DNA of 60,000 bases from Polytrichum commune (GCA_950295325.1 OX485805.1:47270758-47330757), one strand, 5' to 3'. Positions 1-13,000 are shown, counted from the stretch's first letter. Notes: generated by a model not told the origin, from the letters alone. Numbers and translations: made by a program.

Positions 1-872
1 TTTTTTCGCAGCAATCTCTTGAGCTCTGTGAAGATGCGTTTCACGTTGATCAGGTGTCAAGAAAGGACGTGGGGGCTCCCACTGGCTTGAGGATTGCGAT
101 AACCCCCAGACTGTCCGGAGGGTCGGAAGCTCTTGGAATAATAAGCAGAAGTGTGGCTATGTGCATTTTCGGCTTGGCGCTTGCGGATGGATTGTTTCTC
201 ATCAAGAAGCCATGTCTGTAAATTGATCAACGTCTGTTGAGTGGGATTCACGATTTTCCACATAGTCTGGAACGTGTCATAAACTGCAGGAAGATTGCTC
301 AACATTTTAGAAAATGAGCATGTCTTCTGAGAAAGGTCTTGAACCAAGCTCTTCAATCTGACTGTTGAGCATTTCAAGATTGCCAATGAATGTGGCCATG
401 TCACCATTCTCTCCCAACCACATGTTGTAGTAGTTCTCCTGCAACTAATACAAAAATTGAATGGCGGTTCTCTGGTGGATAAGCGCAAGCTTGTCCCAAA
501 TCTCCTTCGAAGTCTTACAGTTGATGATTTGATGCATGATTTTCTTGTCCACCAATGAGTCAGAAATGAAAAAGCTTGTTTATCGCGTTTCTTGAATTCA
601 AGAATAGCATTCTGAGTGGCAGCAATTTGTGCTGGTGATAATTTTGAGTCTGAGCTAGGAGTGGTAAATTCCTTGAACAAGGTTTTCCCAAACTGGATGT
701 TAGGTGTTTGAGAAGAGGATCGTTGTTATGGCAAGATGGGCATCATCTCCGTTCCATCAACAATTTCGAGTAACCCTCTACCATTGAGAAAGGCTTGTGC
801 CTGAAATTTCCAAAAATTGTACTCCTTCCCACTGTATTTTTCAAGGTTATTCAATTCTCTTAGATCACTCAT
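1..872 (-). pseudogene. Copia-type LTR retrotransposon gag, frameshifted, runs off the left edge
   Basis: Read right to left, the sequence starts at an ATG at 872 (MSDLRELNNLEKYSGKEYNF) and continues through gag-like text such as NLPAVYDTFQTMWKIVNPT and a C-terminal NAHSHTSAYYSKSFRPSG stretch. This is the UBN2/copia gag layout: a short substrate-binding start (YSGKEYNFWKFQAQAFL), a helical body, then a polar Ser/Tyr-rich tail that normally precedes a CCHC zinc knuckle, which would lie beyond base 1. The frame changes several times between about 700 and 540 and again near 60-70, and stops interrupt it near 730, so no intact gag can be made. Gag would form the cytoplasmic particle of the element. 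Retroelement origin is fairly sure; the exact family is not. Confidence 0.65.
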
Positions 873-969
873 ATTGACACAATTAATGACACAGTTGAGA
901 AATGGCAATATATTACACCACGTTTCTATGCTTACTCTCAATAGTCCTTCGGAAACGGGTTGGATTGTA

Positions 970-1265
970 GCTCGCTACCATCTAAGAAAGGAAACAAGCA
1001 TAGACGAGTGGGAGGTCTATCTATCACAGAAAGATTGAACCCCAGTGACAAAGTGCTTATTCGTAGTGCAACGAAATTTCCAAAAATCACATCGTACAAC
1101 CCATATATAGAAGTGAGGCTGACAATTTCTGAGATCTTTTGTTGTTTTATTTCTAGTGACTCTAAAACTACTATTCACAGCAAATTAACAATGCAAGTCT
1201 GTTTCACAGTAGATGGCAGACAACACACCAAGAACTGGTTATAACAATTGAGACACTACTACAAC
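970..1265 (-). repeat. Possible 5' LTR and primer-binding site of the copia element
   Basis: On the minus strand, TGGTAGCGAGC (rc of 970-980) lies about 100 bases upstream of the gag ATG and resembles the TGGTATCAGAGC initiator-tRNA-Met binding site used by plant copia elements. It directly follows CTTAGA, a plausible LTR 3' end. A TATA-like CTATATATGG (rc of 1101-1110) sits in the right place for an LTR promoter. An outer edge near 1265 (TGTTGTAGTAG on the minus strand) is a guess, because the second LTR is outside the window. Confidence 0.35.
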
Positions 1266-1269
1266 AGGT

Positions 1270-4230
1270 GAAACACATTTACTCACTGGCACACTATGAC
1301 TAACAATCACACACGATATTCCCATGATGATACCTGCATTGCTCAAGTGTAGTCACACTTCATCTAAACATTCTTTATTGACATTCTTTCTACAGCTCAC
1401 ATGCACACTCACAGGTTTCTTGCACACAAACACTCGCAGACATCTTGCATACAGCTACCAGCCACGAGTGAAGTTACTTTGTCTTATTCATCTACTGAAG
1501 TAGAAGGGGAAACTTCTATCACTAATCAGTCTAACTACTCTTGACTAATCAAGTGACTAATCTTGATCAACGTAATCAATGCGAAACTGTGAGGCCAAAC
1601 CCCCCACCCTTAAGCGTCCGTAGTCCGAGTAGTGGGTTTGGGCTCACATTCCTCCGCGGTAGTGGATTTGGACTTGGATGAGTCCATAGTGCAAGGTTCA
1701 CCCTTCAAGTGGTCTTGGATTTAACTGGAATTTCACTTTTAACAACTCAATGTACGATTTCAATACGTATGTGGAGAATGCACAAGTTAACTATGTTATT
1801 TTAACCTCCTTATGCTCGGGTGCTATTTTGTTTTTGTTTGCTTCTAACGTCCATCCGGCTGCTTTAGCTACACAAGCCCTTAAGGATATCCCTCTCCTAA
1901 ATGGAGTCCGTGCCGTTGACTCTATACTACCACTTGAACTATCACTTGTGTATTCCGTATCGCTACTATAAGAGGTCTCACTTGGTGTCTCCATACCGTA
2001 CATAAGCCTTTAAGTATTAAGAAATACTTATGTGACTTATGTCAATCTCTCCCTCGCACCTTTGGTCTTTGCTTCCTTTGTCTTGCCATCGCGAGAGTGC
2101 TCCACATTCTCCATTAAGTTGTGCACGTGGTTTATTTTTAAAGAGAGGATGCAAGTGTTAAAAAAAACACTATTCTCTATAGTCAATCTCAAATACATTT
2201 ACTTGTGAAAGCCACACATAACACTAACTAGCATAATATAACTAACTACTTGTCTATGAGCTAATTAGGTAGGCTATCTACTAAGCTCCTTCATGAACCC
2301 ATCTCTTTACTTTCTAATTACATAAACCTAGCTCCTTCATAAACCCAGCTCCTTCATAAACCCAGCTTCTTAGCTTCTAACTAAACAAACCCAGCTCCTT
2401 CATAAACCCAGCTCCTTCATGAACCCAGCTCCTTAGCTTCTAACTAAACAAACCCAGGTCCTTTATAAACCCAGCTCTTTACTTTCTAACTAAACAAACC
2501 CAGCTCCTTCATAAACCCACAACTTTGTAGTTGTAATCCCCAACTACCTCACTAATTATTCAAGCCCTTAACTAATCTTCCTACCTAATTTCCCTAATTC
2601 TACTAACAACCCCTTTCTAATCACACAATTCTTCTCTAATCCTAAAATCCTAAAATCCTAGAGAGGAGAGGGGGAGAGAGAATTTCCTAACTTCACTAAG
2701 ACTAACTAATCCACACAAGTATATTTTTGCACTCATCACAACATCAAGTGCTCAACTCTTAAACATGGAACTTGCAACCACGTGTATTCAAAACATGAAC
2801 TTAAAGTACCACAAATTGGAATCATGAATTAACTTTAAAATCCTTCACGTCAACACTAATTCTACCAAGAGGTCAAGCCCTCTTCAAGGCTAACAAGCCT
2901 TGGCTCTCAAACTAAAAACTAAGCACACACATGTGTTCCAATATGGCTTCCCACACCCACACTTATAACTCGTGGGGTGCCTTGGAGCACAAAGGAAAGA
3001 GAGGATGAGTGAGGGAAGAATGAGGGATTATATAGTAAGCTTGAGGGGGTGAGCACCCTCAAGGCTCACGATAAGCCCTTGAGATTTCCTCCTACTTAGT
3101 AGGCGCCAATCCTATCTTCTAAGCCTTCCTCCCTCAAATGATCAACAAGGATCCTAATTCGAACATTTAACTAGCCTTGGCTTTCTACCTACCACACTTT
3201 ACCAAACTTGGGATGCTTCAACCCAAACTTAGCCTCCTTCGCTTTCCGCCGCCATAACTTTCTCCCCTTACTTTCCCAAATCGTCGCTCACCACTTAATT
3301 CAAACCACGATGCTTAACTCGTGATTTGATTGGTGCTTTGAGAATTTGCTTATCCTCCACCTTGCATTCTTCCTTGGGCCTTCCCCATTAAGTGGCCATG
3401 ATGAGGTGGTCCACTTGTGCGCTCCATGTGATCCTCCATTCATCCCAATTCGAATGCACTTGCCTCTTGAGTCACTTTGGTTGTCTCCATCCATTTGTAC
3501 TAGCCTACTCACTAACTACTCAATCCAAGTTCTCCTTACCTATCCTCATTCACTCAAATCCTTCCGAAGGTAAAAACACAATAACAACTCACATCCTAGC
3601 CTCTTACAACATGGTACTTCTAAGACTAACATTTCACTCTTTTTATATTTTTGTGAAGTAACATGCTACTTCAAAGTGCATCAACTAACGTTTCAAGGGT
3701 CTAAGACTAAATGTGGGCACCCTTTTGGGCTCACATAAACGTATATAGTCCAATACTAAATGAAGACAAGGTTGGTTTTCACTCTGGTTTTGCACATACA
3801 ACACAAGTTTTGTTGCGTAAATCTAATTGGAGAACATGATAAACGAACCAAATAACGCCCACATATCTTAAACTAAGTCGCTGAGCTTTAGAGCTAAGCA
3901 TTTGTGTGGCTAATTCTTGGCTAGTGAGTCCCTGGGTATGGCTCCATGGATTTTGGTAAGCTTTCGATATTGCTATTTGTAGTTTTATGAGATTGGTAAA
4001 TTGTACAATTTATGTGAGGGCTGTATCTTTGAATCGGAGCGAGTGAAGGCTGCCAGAGTTATGAAGATTTCCGGGCACGAGAGGTTTAGCGAGTTACTTA
4101 CTCCTGATTAGGTCTTTTTTGCAGAATTTCATTTTTGAAGTCAGATCGCGAAATGGGCGCCAGAGAGTAATTTCATAAGGTTACGTTAATAGGCCTTCTA
4201 GTTGATCGAAACAATTGTAGTGAGGTTAGA
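1270..4230. other. Gene-free, repeat-rich stretch
   Basis: No convincing coding region was found; ORFs here are short, unrelated to known families and overlap on both strands. The stretch holds a CT/AT-rich minisatellite (2284-2519), purine-rich runs near 2660-2690, and a copy of a dispersed repeat near 3790-3870 (ACAAGTTTTGTTGCGTAAAT) that recurs near 8440-8510 and 38860-38930. Confidence 0.5.
2284..2519. repeat. Minisatellite of AACCCAGCTCCTTCATA units
   Basis: About ten imperfect 17-18 base units (AACCCAGCTCCTTCATA and variants) are interspersed with CTTAGCTTCTAACTAAACA spacers, forming a higher-order repeat of roughly 60-75 bases. No coding meaning is apparent. Confidence 0.8.
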
Positions 4231-4271
4231 AAATGGGGCTGGTGCCCCGGTTTCACAGACAGTTACACTGG

Positions 4272-4353
4272 GCTTCTGTCAGCAAAAAATTAGAGTATTT
4301 TTGCGGCATCATACATCAAAATGTCAAGCACATTTTAGTCATCATCCAGAAGC
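4272..4353 (-). ncRNA. Box C/D snoRNA copy, type F (snoR53-like candidate), next to Harbinger-1
   Basis: On the minus strand this reads GCTTCTG stem, C box ATGATGA (4339-4345), an internal C'-like TATGATG, the guide ACTCTAATTTTTT, D box CTGA (4279-4282) and closing stem CAGAAGC. The guide is complementary to the conserved 18S rRNA segment AAAAAATTAGAGT, next to the D box. A near-identical copy lies at 33621-33710. It is a stray member of the snoRNA unit seen at 27-35 kb; its neighbouring genes are missing because a transposon begins 80 bases away. Confidence 0.7.
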
Positions 4354-5510
4354 GTAGTTCCTTGTTCACTAAGACGCGACACAGTAAATCCAGTTTAGAC
4401 CTCACAAATCCCGTGTCATGAAAACATCATTAGAGCATCTCCACCCTTGGGCAGTAAGGCAGGCTCTCCAAATGCGCTTTGAAGGGCTCCAAACATCCAT
4501 TAAATTTCTTTAGAGTGGCACTCCCCCACCGTACTTGCATACTGGCTCTTCAAGCCAAAAACGGTCAGGAATATTCCCTGTGATGACATGTCCAATTGCT
4601 GTTCACATGGAACCTTTCTCCACTTCAGTCTTCAAAGTTCTCATTTGAATATTTGCTACTACCACCAAGATCTGCACCAGAGGCCGTTTCACTCGGGCAA
4701 TGAACGCTATGTTTTCCCGAATGGCTGCTGCGGGATACACTCTGCTCTGTGAGTTGTAGCTCAAGGTTGGCTGCCTGCTCGAATCCTCCGAACTCCAAGG
4801 GACAACAGGCAAGTCCTCTGGTTTGATAAATTTCCAATTAAATCGATTGTTCTGACTGCATTCTTGTACCGAAATCATAATAGGTATCGAAAGCTTTGTA
4901 TATTCCAGTACTGTCAAGGACGCCTGTGTGTATTCGTCTCTTTCCTCATCGTATATCCTGAGTGAAGGGTTTTAGGGTTTAGTGGCATGGTTTAAGTGTT
5001 TCTGTTATAAACAATTGAAGTTCATTACATGTGGTCTTTTTTTTTATTCTGCAAGTTTGGCACGGAGAAGGTATGCCCAATCTCATGTGTCTTGAGCAAC
5101 ACTGCTCTGTCATGATCAGGAATATTACGCAATACCTTACTAAGGAATTGAGGCAACTGGACCCCATCATATCGTCTAAGGTATATGGGTGTTATTTGGT
5201 TTCTTTTTTAACTGGACACCCTTATTTGATTGGTGTGTAGTTAGGTGAAGTTGGTTGAAGCTATTGTTCATATCTGTGGTCAAAGTTATGCATAAATGTA
5301 CTACTTACACGGCAGTCAGTCAATCAGTACTTCAAATCCCTACCTCTTGGTACAAGCACCAGACATGAATCAATTGGCAATATAAATGGCCCTCACACCC
5401 ACGAACCGAGACTTTATGTTCTGGTTCACGACATAATTATGGATGTAGTTAGGATAATCAAATACCTTGATTTTCAGATAAGCTGACACTTAAGACTGTG
5501 CAAGGATTCC

Positions 5511-6802
5511 ATGGATGCTTGGCGCGAACAATTTAGGGCAGGCAGGCAACGCCTCCTCGATGATGACGATGAGGATGATGTTGTCCTGAATTTTGTATTG
5601 GAATTAGGGTTTGTGAATCCCGAACGAGCATTACCATCAATTCGTGGTGGATCCCGTCCTGGAAAGTCCCATAACATTGAGCGGTTTAGGGTTGAGATGC
5701 ATCATCACATGATTTCTGATTATTTTTGTGACGAGCCGGTGTATGGGCCAAATTTGTTCCGTAGACGCTATCGCATTCACTTTTTTTGACAATCATGGAG
5801 AAGGTTTCTCAGCGAGACAATTATTTTGTCCAGAAAGTAGATGCGTGTGGGTATGTAGGACTTTCATCGCACCAAAAGTGCACATCTGCGCTACGAATGT
5901 TTTGTTATGGTTTGTCGGGAGATGCCACGGATGAATATTGCCGAACAAGTGAAAGCACGGCTATGGAGTGTATGAAGAGATTTTGTTTGGCAACTAGGGC
6001 GGAGTTTGAAGATCATCATCTGAGGCAACCAACTCGGGAAGACTTTGAGAAACAACTAGCTATTAATCGTGATCGCGGGTTCCCCGGCATGTTCGCGTCT
6101 CTCGATTGCATGCACTATGTTTGGAAGAATTGTCCCGTTGCTTGGCAGGGGGATTTTGGAGACAAAGATGGCAATATGTCTATCATTTTGGAGGCCGTTG
6201 CGGATAGGGATTTGCACATTTGGCATGTTTTTTTTGGATTGCCCGGTTCTAACAATGACTTGAATGTGCTTGATAGGTCTCCCTTGATCCATAATATGCT
6301 CACTTCTGAGGCTCGTGATATGAGTTTTCAAGTGAACGGGAGCAATTACGATCGTTATTATTTGTTCACTGATGGAATCTATCCGGAGTGGGCATGTTTT
6401 ATTCAAAGCATTCATGAACCTCAAGACGAGAAAATGGCTTACTTTGCTGAGCGGCAAGAAGCCGTGCGAAAAGATGTTGAACGATGTTTCGGAGTTTTAC
6501 AAGCGCGGTTTGCGATTCTCCAAAATCCATCCCTGTTTTGGAGCATAGACATCATTACAAATATCATGTTCGCATGTTGTATCATCCATAACATGATAAT
6601 CGAAGATGAAGCGGACATAGAAAGACTTGAAGACATCATTTCAGAATTGAGACAAAATGCGGTACCCTTACGCCGTGGGTTGTCTTCTGAACAATTGATA
6701 GAAACCACAAAAGAGGTAGAAAATCACGACACTCATTTTGGACTAAGGGGTGACTTGATAGAACATTTGTGGGCACTCAAAGGTGCCATTCATATGGCAT
6801 AA
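5511..6802 (+). pseudogene. PIF/Harbinger DDE transposase (HARBI1-like), one frameshift
   Basis: An N-terminal reading frame (5511-5789) starts MDAWREQFRAG and ends in RRRYRIHFF. It meets a second frame (5786-6802, 338 codons) at a run of seven T (5781-5787); a run of eight would keep the frame open. The second frame has the DDE nuclease motifs of the DDE_Tnp_4 family: FASLDCMHY (D107), LFTDGIYPEW (D196) and RKDVERCFG (E232), numbered within that frame, plus the family's CCIIHNMIIEDE near the end. The catalytic triad is therefore intact and only the T-run breaks the gene. A small intron there is an alternative, but no splice signals fit. The product would cut and paste the element in the nucleus together with ORF1. 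Confidence 0.85.
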
Positions 6803-9258
6803 TATGTATTTGAAACATTTACATAATCAATGATAATATCTGTTTCCGTTTAATGTCAAGCCGATGTCCACCTCTTCCTCTACCTCTAAGTTATCCGTAC
6901 TATAATTCTCTTGTGCATAAACATTCCATGAAGTGGGCTGATTTAAAGACACATGCTCTATTCTATCATACTCTATACCATTACGGTACTCTATACCATC
7001 GTGCCCCGTCTCTTCTCCATAACTTGGGCGCGAAAGTGCGTGGGCTTCAGAGGCCACAACCTCCGGATTATCGACAAACGAACTCAGCACCTGATAATCA
7101 CCTGTACGTACAAGCATCAACAAATTCAAATTAAATCTCTACAATACTACCCTTGATTCATGTTTCTCTTTAGAAAGCCTCTTAATCTACATCACCATCA
7201 CATGTTAATCAGTGTTTCCACTACTTGGTAATTCAAAAATATATATAGCTTCAAGGCAGATTGCCATGTATCACTAATAAGAAACGAACCTTCTCCCAAT
7301 CAAACTATTCATGTCCCCCTCCCCTATTCAAAATTGCACTAAATAGTCCAAGTAGTGTGGGTGGAAAATTAATAAGGATACAATTGTACTGGCCACACAA
7401 ATTTTCTAGCGATGATGGAAATAATGTGGGCCAAAGAGTTCAGGTCATCCCCTCTGCCTTTCTAGACACTTCCAACCAACACTGAATACGAGTTCAAGGC
7501 AAAAGAGAGTACAAAAAATTAAATAGTCACCCTATCAGTTTCTAGCAAGAAAGATTCACAACCCTTCAATCTCCTGCAAGAAAGATTCTATGTAACAAGT
7601 TAAAGGTGAAGTTCCGTTACACGCCCAAAATAAAGCACACTTCCTACAAATGCATCAAAATACAAACAAATATGCTACTAGCAAGTTCAGCGTACAATGA
7701 AGTACAGTACTAACATTGTGTGATGCAATATGGCACACCAGAACTGCAAGATTCATAAATACGGAATTTTAATCCACTCACTTCAAACATCCAAACCAAC
7801 AAATATGTGGAAACAAAATGTAAACAACCTAGCATATAAAGGTCAAACCCAAGAATCTGACATCTAGAAAGGATCAGGTGGAGGAGGCAATTCATATGTC
7901 AATATATTAGTTCATAGTACCTGAGAATTCGAGACCTGCAATCCATCCAGATACCTGAGAGAAAGTGCTTCCACCTACTAGAAAGATGGCATGGAACATT
8001 TAAGCAATAGACTTTATCTTATTTGTCTAAAGGGCAGGACAAGAAGAGCCTACCATCACTGTTTTGTAGTAATTCCACTAACCAAAAAATAATGCACAGC
8101 ATTGTTGTGTGATGGACTACTATGTCATTTTAAGCAAACAAATGGGGGCCTTACCTAGGCAATATAGGACTCCAACCTGAGGAACTAACTAAGGTACCCA
8201 TGAAGCTTCACTACAACTCTATTCTCAAGGTCATATTTTGCAAAAGTGTAAAAAAATTACAGTTGATGATAAAATTTATACATGTTGCGGCTAAAAAAAC
8301 ATCCAAAATCACATATTGTTAGGTGTGGTGCAAGTATACAATCAATGTGGGCCACATTAACTAGTATTATGCCAATCAATGTTAAATTCTATCCAATTTT
8401 TCAATGTGATTTTTGCTAATGCTTCATTGTAGATTTGCTAATGCATCACAAGTTTTGTTGTGTAAATCCAATCAGTAGAAGTTGGAGAACATGAAAAACC
8501 AGCTGAATAACATCCATATACCTTAAGGAGTTTTCAAGAAAAGTGAAATGAATTTAGATATTGCATGACTATTTGCAGGAGCAGATGCAAATCAAGAGCC
8601 ACATCAACCTACCAGAAAATGACGAATGTCTTATGTCAACACCTAGCCTAGTCACAATGAACCACAAGATTGACGCATCGAATACTCAGCAAAGCAAGAA
8701 TAACACTTCTCTAGTATAAGATATGGCCCCTAACCTCCAGATTAGACATACCACCTCAAGAGCCAAATATTGATTATTTTTGGACTCAGCTAATCTATGA
8801 AAGTCATCATCTGGAGTAGTATACTACCTGCAGAAAGCGATTTTTAATTTAATTCCCTTAGTACACATCGAATCAAGTATTTGAGTCCACCTGACTACCA
8901 CCTATCCAGTACTTATAGGTAGAATCAATCAATTCTATAAACTTTGAACCAGTGGCCGGGAAGTTTCTGGGCAGAGTGAGTCGGTTAAGATCCTAGTGAT
9001 TCTAAATCACAACACTAAAAGCAATTAGCCTAGATAGTCAGCTCCTGTGGCTATTTCAACAAATTGCTCACTGACTGGCGAAAGAAATTGGACTCAGCTA
9101 ATCTATAAAGTCATCAGAGTAGTATACTACCTGCAGAAAGCGATGTTTAATTCAATTCCCTTAGTACACATCTAAATGTAGCAGCCACCCGAGTAATGGA
9201 GTCCCAGATTGAACTCTGAAAGAATGACGCCACCCTTTTCATCAACAGCTAAATGAAA
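6803..9258. other. Interior of Harbinger-1 without genes; contains an 85-base direct repeat
   Basis: Only short, unsupported ORFs are present. A block of about 85 bases beginning TGGACTCAGCTAATCTAT occurs twice, at about 8780-8870 and 9088-9172, both containing AGTATACTACCTGCAGAAAG; the second has small deletions. A fragment at 8950-9010 (TCGGTTAAGATCCTAGTGAT) matches the LTR-like dispersed repeat described at 10890-13000. Confidence 0.6.
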
Positions 9259-10504
9259 TTAATATATATAAAATCTGAATTCCTCACTTGATTTGGCAAA
9301 GCTCATGTAAGTGAAATGTGCACCTTCAAAATTTTCTTCGTGTTGATCATGATCACTCTCAAATTCCTCGAGCTCCACATCGAAAACATGTTGTCCATCA
9401 ATGTGGCCGCCAACACTACGCATTTGCCGCATCGTTTCCCTGTTTTCACGGGCTTCGGCCTCCACAACCTCTCTTTCTCTAGCAGCCTCCATCCTCTTCC
9501 TTGCCTCACCGTCTTCGTGTTCTCGCCTTTCTCGTTCTGCCTTCTCCGCAAGTCGCTTGCGAAGTTTCTCCAATTCCTCCTCTTGACGTAGGCGGAAATA
9601 TTCCTGGGCGGTCGGTGTTGCCGAGGAGTCGATGGTTTGCATTAGTAGGATCATATTTTGATCCTCGAGAACACTCACCTTACGAATTTGGGCATCGGCG
9701 ATTGCCTCTGTGGCCATGGCTTGACGGTTCGCTGCATTTTCAAAAATCTTGTTTGATCGTTGTGCCTCCTTCGCCACCTTCGTCCCCATGGGTTGGTCCC
9801 TCAATGACGCGTTGGACTTGAGTGGAGAGTCCACAACACCTATGGATTCCGTGGTGCCTGCTTGGGACTCGTACTCTGAAGACAAGGATTTCCTTTTGCT
9901 AGGAGTTATCTGCCTCGTGGTCGTCACACCATCAGCCCACCGCGGATAATCTTTAACAATTGACCAGCAATGTTCGTATGTGAACTCAGCATTTTTTGTG
10001 TACCGGATTAAAGCTGTCGTAATGTTCGTAAATCCTCTCCCATAATGCACTGCTTTTCTGCTGATTGCCTACAATTGGATCCGGTGAAATTGCTAAAACG
10101 CTCCTAGCAAGCTGTCGTTCCTTGTCCGGCACAAAATTCTTCCCTTTCCCGGGTTTTGCAGCAGTTGCTCCACGACCCCGCCCTTGACACCCGGTTCTAC
10201 CACCTCTATGGGCAAAACTCTGATCCCCCCTAATTCCACCAGCACTTTGAAAATCATTATCAAAAAATTCTTCGGAGCTCACCAATGGTGCTTGCCCAAA
10301 CTCGTCGCAATTTGCGAAATTGGCTTGTGCCTGAGGCAATTGAGCGCGCCTCGAACCCCCAGCCTCCTGTTGCAAAATTCTTCGTGCCACACCACGTCTA
10401 TTTGTTAATGGTCTTGATGCCACACCACCACCGAAGCCCACAACAAAATCCTCCTCACAGAATAAGTCGCCTTCAAGGTCTATCATCTGAAGTTCAAAAT
10501 TCAA
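9259..10504 (-). pseudogene. Harbinger ORF1 protein (Myb/SANT-like, NAM-associated), internal deletion
   Basis: The first part (10504-9986 reading down) has an acidic start, RGRG-type basic patches and the Myb/SANT-like block PDKERQLARSVLAISPDP followed by IVGNQQKSSALWERIYEHY, typical of Ping/Tourist ORF1. The second part (10050-9259) resumes in another frame at NAEFTYEHCWSIVKDYPRW and carries a long charged coiled-coil tail (REREVVEAEARENRETMRQ). Compared with the family layout, the piece between the first SANT half and the EHCW motif is missing, so an out-of-frame deletion lies near 10000-10050. ORF1 proteins bind element ends and carry the transposase into the nucleus. Family is clear; loss of function is inferred from the deletion. 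Confidence 0.8.
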
Positions 10505-10889
10505 TACCCTGAGTTAGTGGAAGCATTAGAGTCAGGGACTCATTCTGATTGTTCTGACTCAAGTTATGTACTTTTCTCAATGGTGCGAAGCCAGATCACC
10601 ATGTAGGAGAAGAGCCAAAGAAGACCCATGACGTAACAACTTGGAAAGCAAAATGAAGGAGCTGCGGCTGCGACACAGATCGAAACTCCAGATCCATGCA
10701 GAAGCGATCCGGAAGAGGCTCAGATCCGGAAGCCACACCACGGCGGCAACTTCCAAGATTGGAGGAAGAAGAAAACAGATCAGGAAGAAAGGAACCAAAT
10801 CTTAGACACTAAGTACATGAGCCTCGCAATACAACCAGATGATTCATCGCGAGACTTAGTAACAAATGCAGTAGGGTTGCTTCGCACAG

Positions 10890-13000
10890 AATGTCAAATG
10901 GGCATCGACCGTGTAGGCAAGGTCATAATTTGGAGATTAACCATGAACCCCTGGTATGTATCATACATCTTAATGCTTATATCTTCATGTGCAATATATA
11001 TGATTTATATTGCACAGATTTTGATAAGCATAAAATCGTTTTCAAACGTCGTACAGGGCGACCTTGGCATTACGTAGATTCATTGCCGGTTTACATCAGT
11101 TTCAGACAGAAAGTCTTCACTGGAAATTGAACACATTCCTCAAGAAACCAATGACCGGAACTCCCCCTCCGGATATTTCTTCAGCATTCTGGAGTCAATC
11201 TGTGTGATCTCAGTGTGCAGAATTTGTGGGTTCACCTTGTGAAGACAGACAGGAGATAGATTATACATATGCTTATGTTATGTGCTTAATATATTTATTC
11301 ACATCAAGCATGTTGGGTCATGGTTTCTCTCAAAGTTAATAATAACTAGTACCAGGTAGAGTGTGTATATCTCATAAAATAAAGTGATTAATGGTTGTGA
11401 TGGAAGGTATATAGAATCGCACTTGAATCCCTGTTCAAAGAGACAAAGAAAAGAAAAACCAACATCGGGCAATCCGACATGAATTTGAGCATGTTGGAAA
11501 GGGACAAATTAAACAATGACCAAAACAGTGTAAATTTTTGGGCATTATGGGTCAAAATCCTAGTGTTTCCAAATCAACTGGTTACATGTTGTGGTCTTTC
11601 GGTTTTTCTTTACCAATTCGAGGTACATTCCATAGATTCCACTAAAATGGTCAGTAATTTTCCTGAAGTCTTGAACTTCAACTGGTAATCTCTCAAACTC
11701 AACCGGTTCATCTGCAATTAGCAGTCGGTTCTCTCCGGTCTTTGTTCATGAACCATATTAAACCCTGGCCACAAACTCAGGTCATACAGCCTCTACTACA
11801 AATCCATGTTAGTTCCTGAATAATGGAGGGCTTCCACTTTGGTTGGATCAAATACAAAAAAGGAAGTGTTCACAAAATGTTTGAAATACCATATGTATAA
11901 TTTGATTCTCTTGAAGGTTTTGATGATTTCGAACAGGGAGAACCAACCGTTAGTTACGGATGAACTGATGACTTGGAGAAATAACCGGCTGAAGCTCAAG
12001 ACTTCAGGATAATTACTGATTATTACAGAGGAATGTATAAAATATGCCTCAAATAAATAAAGGAAAAACAAAAGATCACAACATGTAGCTGGTTGGACTT
12101 GGAAACACTAGGATTTTGACCAATAATGCCCAAAAATCTCCCCGGAAATTGTTTCGGTCATTATTTAATTTGTCCCTTTGACCAACATGTTCAAATTCAT
12201 GTCGGATTGTTGGATTGTCGGATGTTGGATTTTCTTTTCTTTTCTTTTTCCCTTTGAACACAGATTCAAGTGTGCTTCTATATACCTTCCATCACACCAT
12301 TAATCACTTTACTTTATGAGATATACTCACTCCACCTGGTATCAGATATTCCAAGACTTGCAAGGTTAGGTTTTGGGGTTACATTCTTTCTAAAAAGCCA
12401 TGGACTATTGTTGACCACGTTCTAGAGAAAAGTTGGGATTTGAACACAAGAAGACCATCTTGGTGTTTAATTTTGCAAAGTTCAAGTGTGGTAAACTCCT
12501 TTTAAATTCATCATCATTTGATTTTCCTGTGCAACCAGTGGTTGATGCCGAAATTTCCATCTGTGAACGGGCCTCTTTGCTATAGAGTTAATGCATGTGA
12601 CTATTCTGAAATTGCCCTTCTTTCAATAAATATGTGAACCCACAAATATTGCCCATTGAAATCATACAGATGAGTTGCAGATTAGTTTTTTTAATCTTTG
12701 ATTTCTTTTGAGTGATCGGTTCAATCCCTAGTGAAGACTTTCTGACTATGACTGATGTAAATCCTTAACGAATCTAATGCCAAGACCTCCCTGTACAAGC
12801 TTTGAACACGGTTGTAGTCAAAATATGTGCAGTACAAATTATTCATATACATGAAGCAAAAAATATTAACCCTTAAGCACTCATGCAACCCAAATTGGGT
12901 TGCCACCTCAAGCAATCTGTGTCCACAGTCACTGTGGACACAAACAAACAACTCAAGCAGGGAGCCAAAGAAAACAAACAAAGGCAGCAACGCAACAACC
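10890..13000. repeat. Head-to-head inverted pair of LTR-like repeats with internal flanks
   Basis: The left arm (about 10890-11760) and right arm (about 11800-13000) are imperfect inverted copies with indels, centred near 11780. In each arm an LTR-like block (AATGCCCAAAAATC, ACACTAGGATTTTGACC, TATA-like CTTCTATATACC) is followed outward by a tRNA-Met primer site: CCTGGTATCAGA near 12338, CCTGGTACTAG on the minus strand near 11350. Outer flanks also match (GTACAGGGCGACCTTGGCAT against its inverse near 12780). This looks like the 5' ends of two copia-like elements joined LTR to LTR. Further LTR-like fragments of this family lie near 8950, 29370-29590, 45430-45650 and 47080-47290. Confidence 0.6.

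Noticed and set aside
6056-6457. 133-codon minus-strand ORF in Harbinger-1
   Set aside because: Antisense shadow of the transposase.
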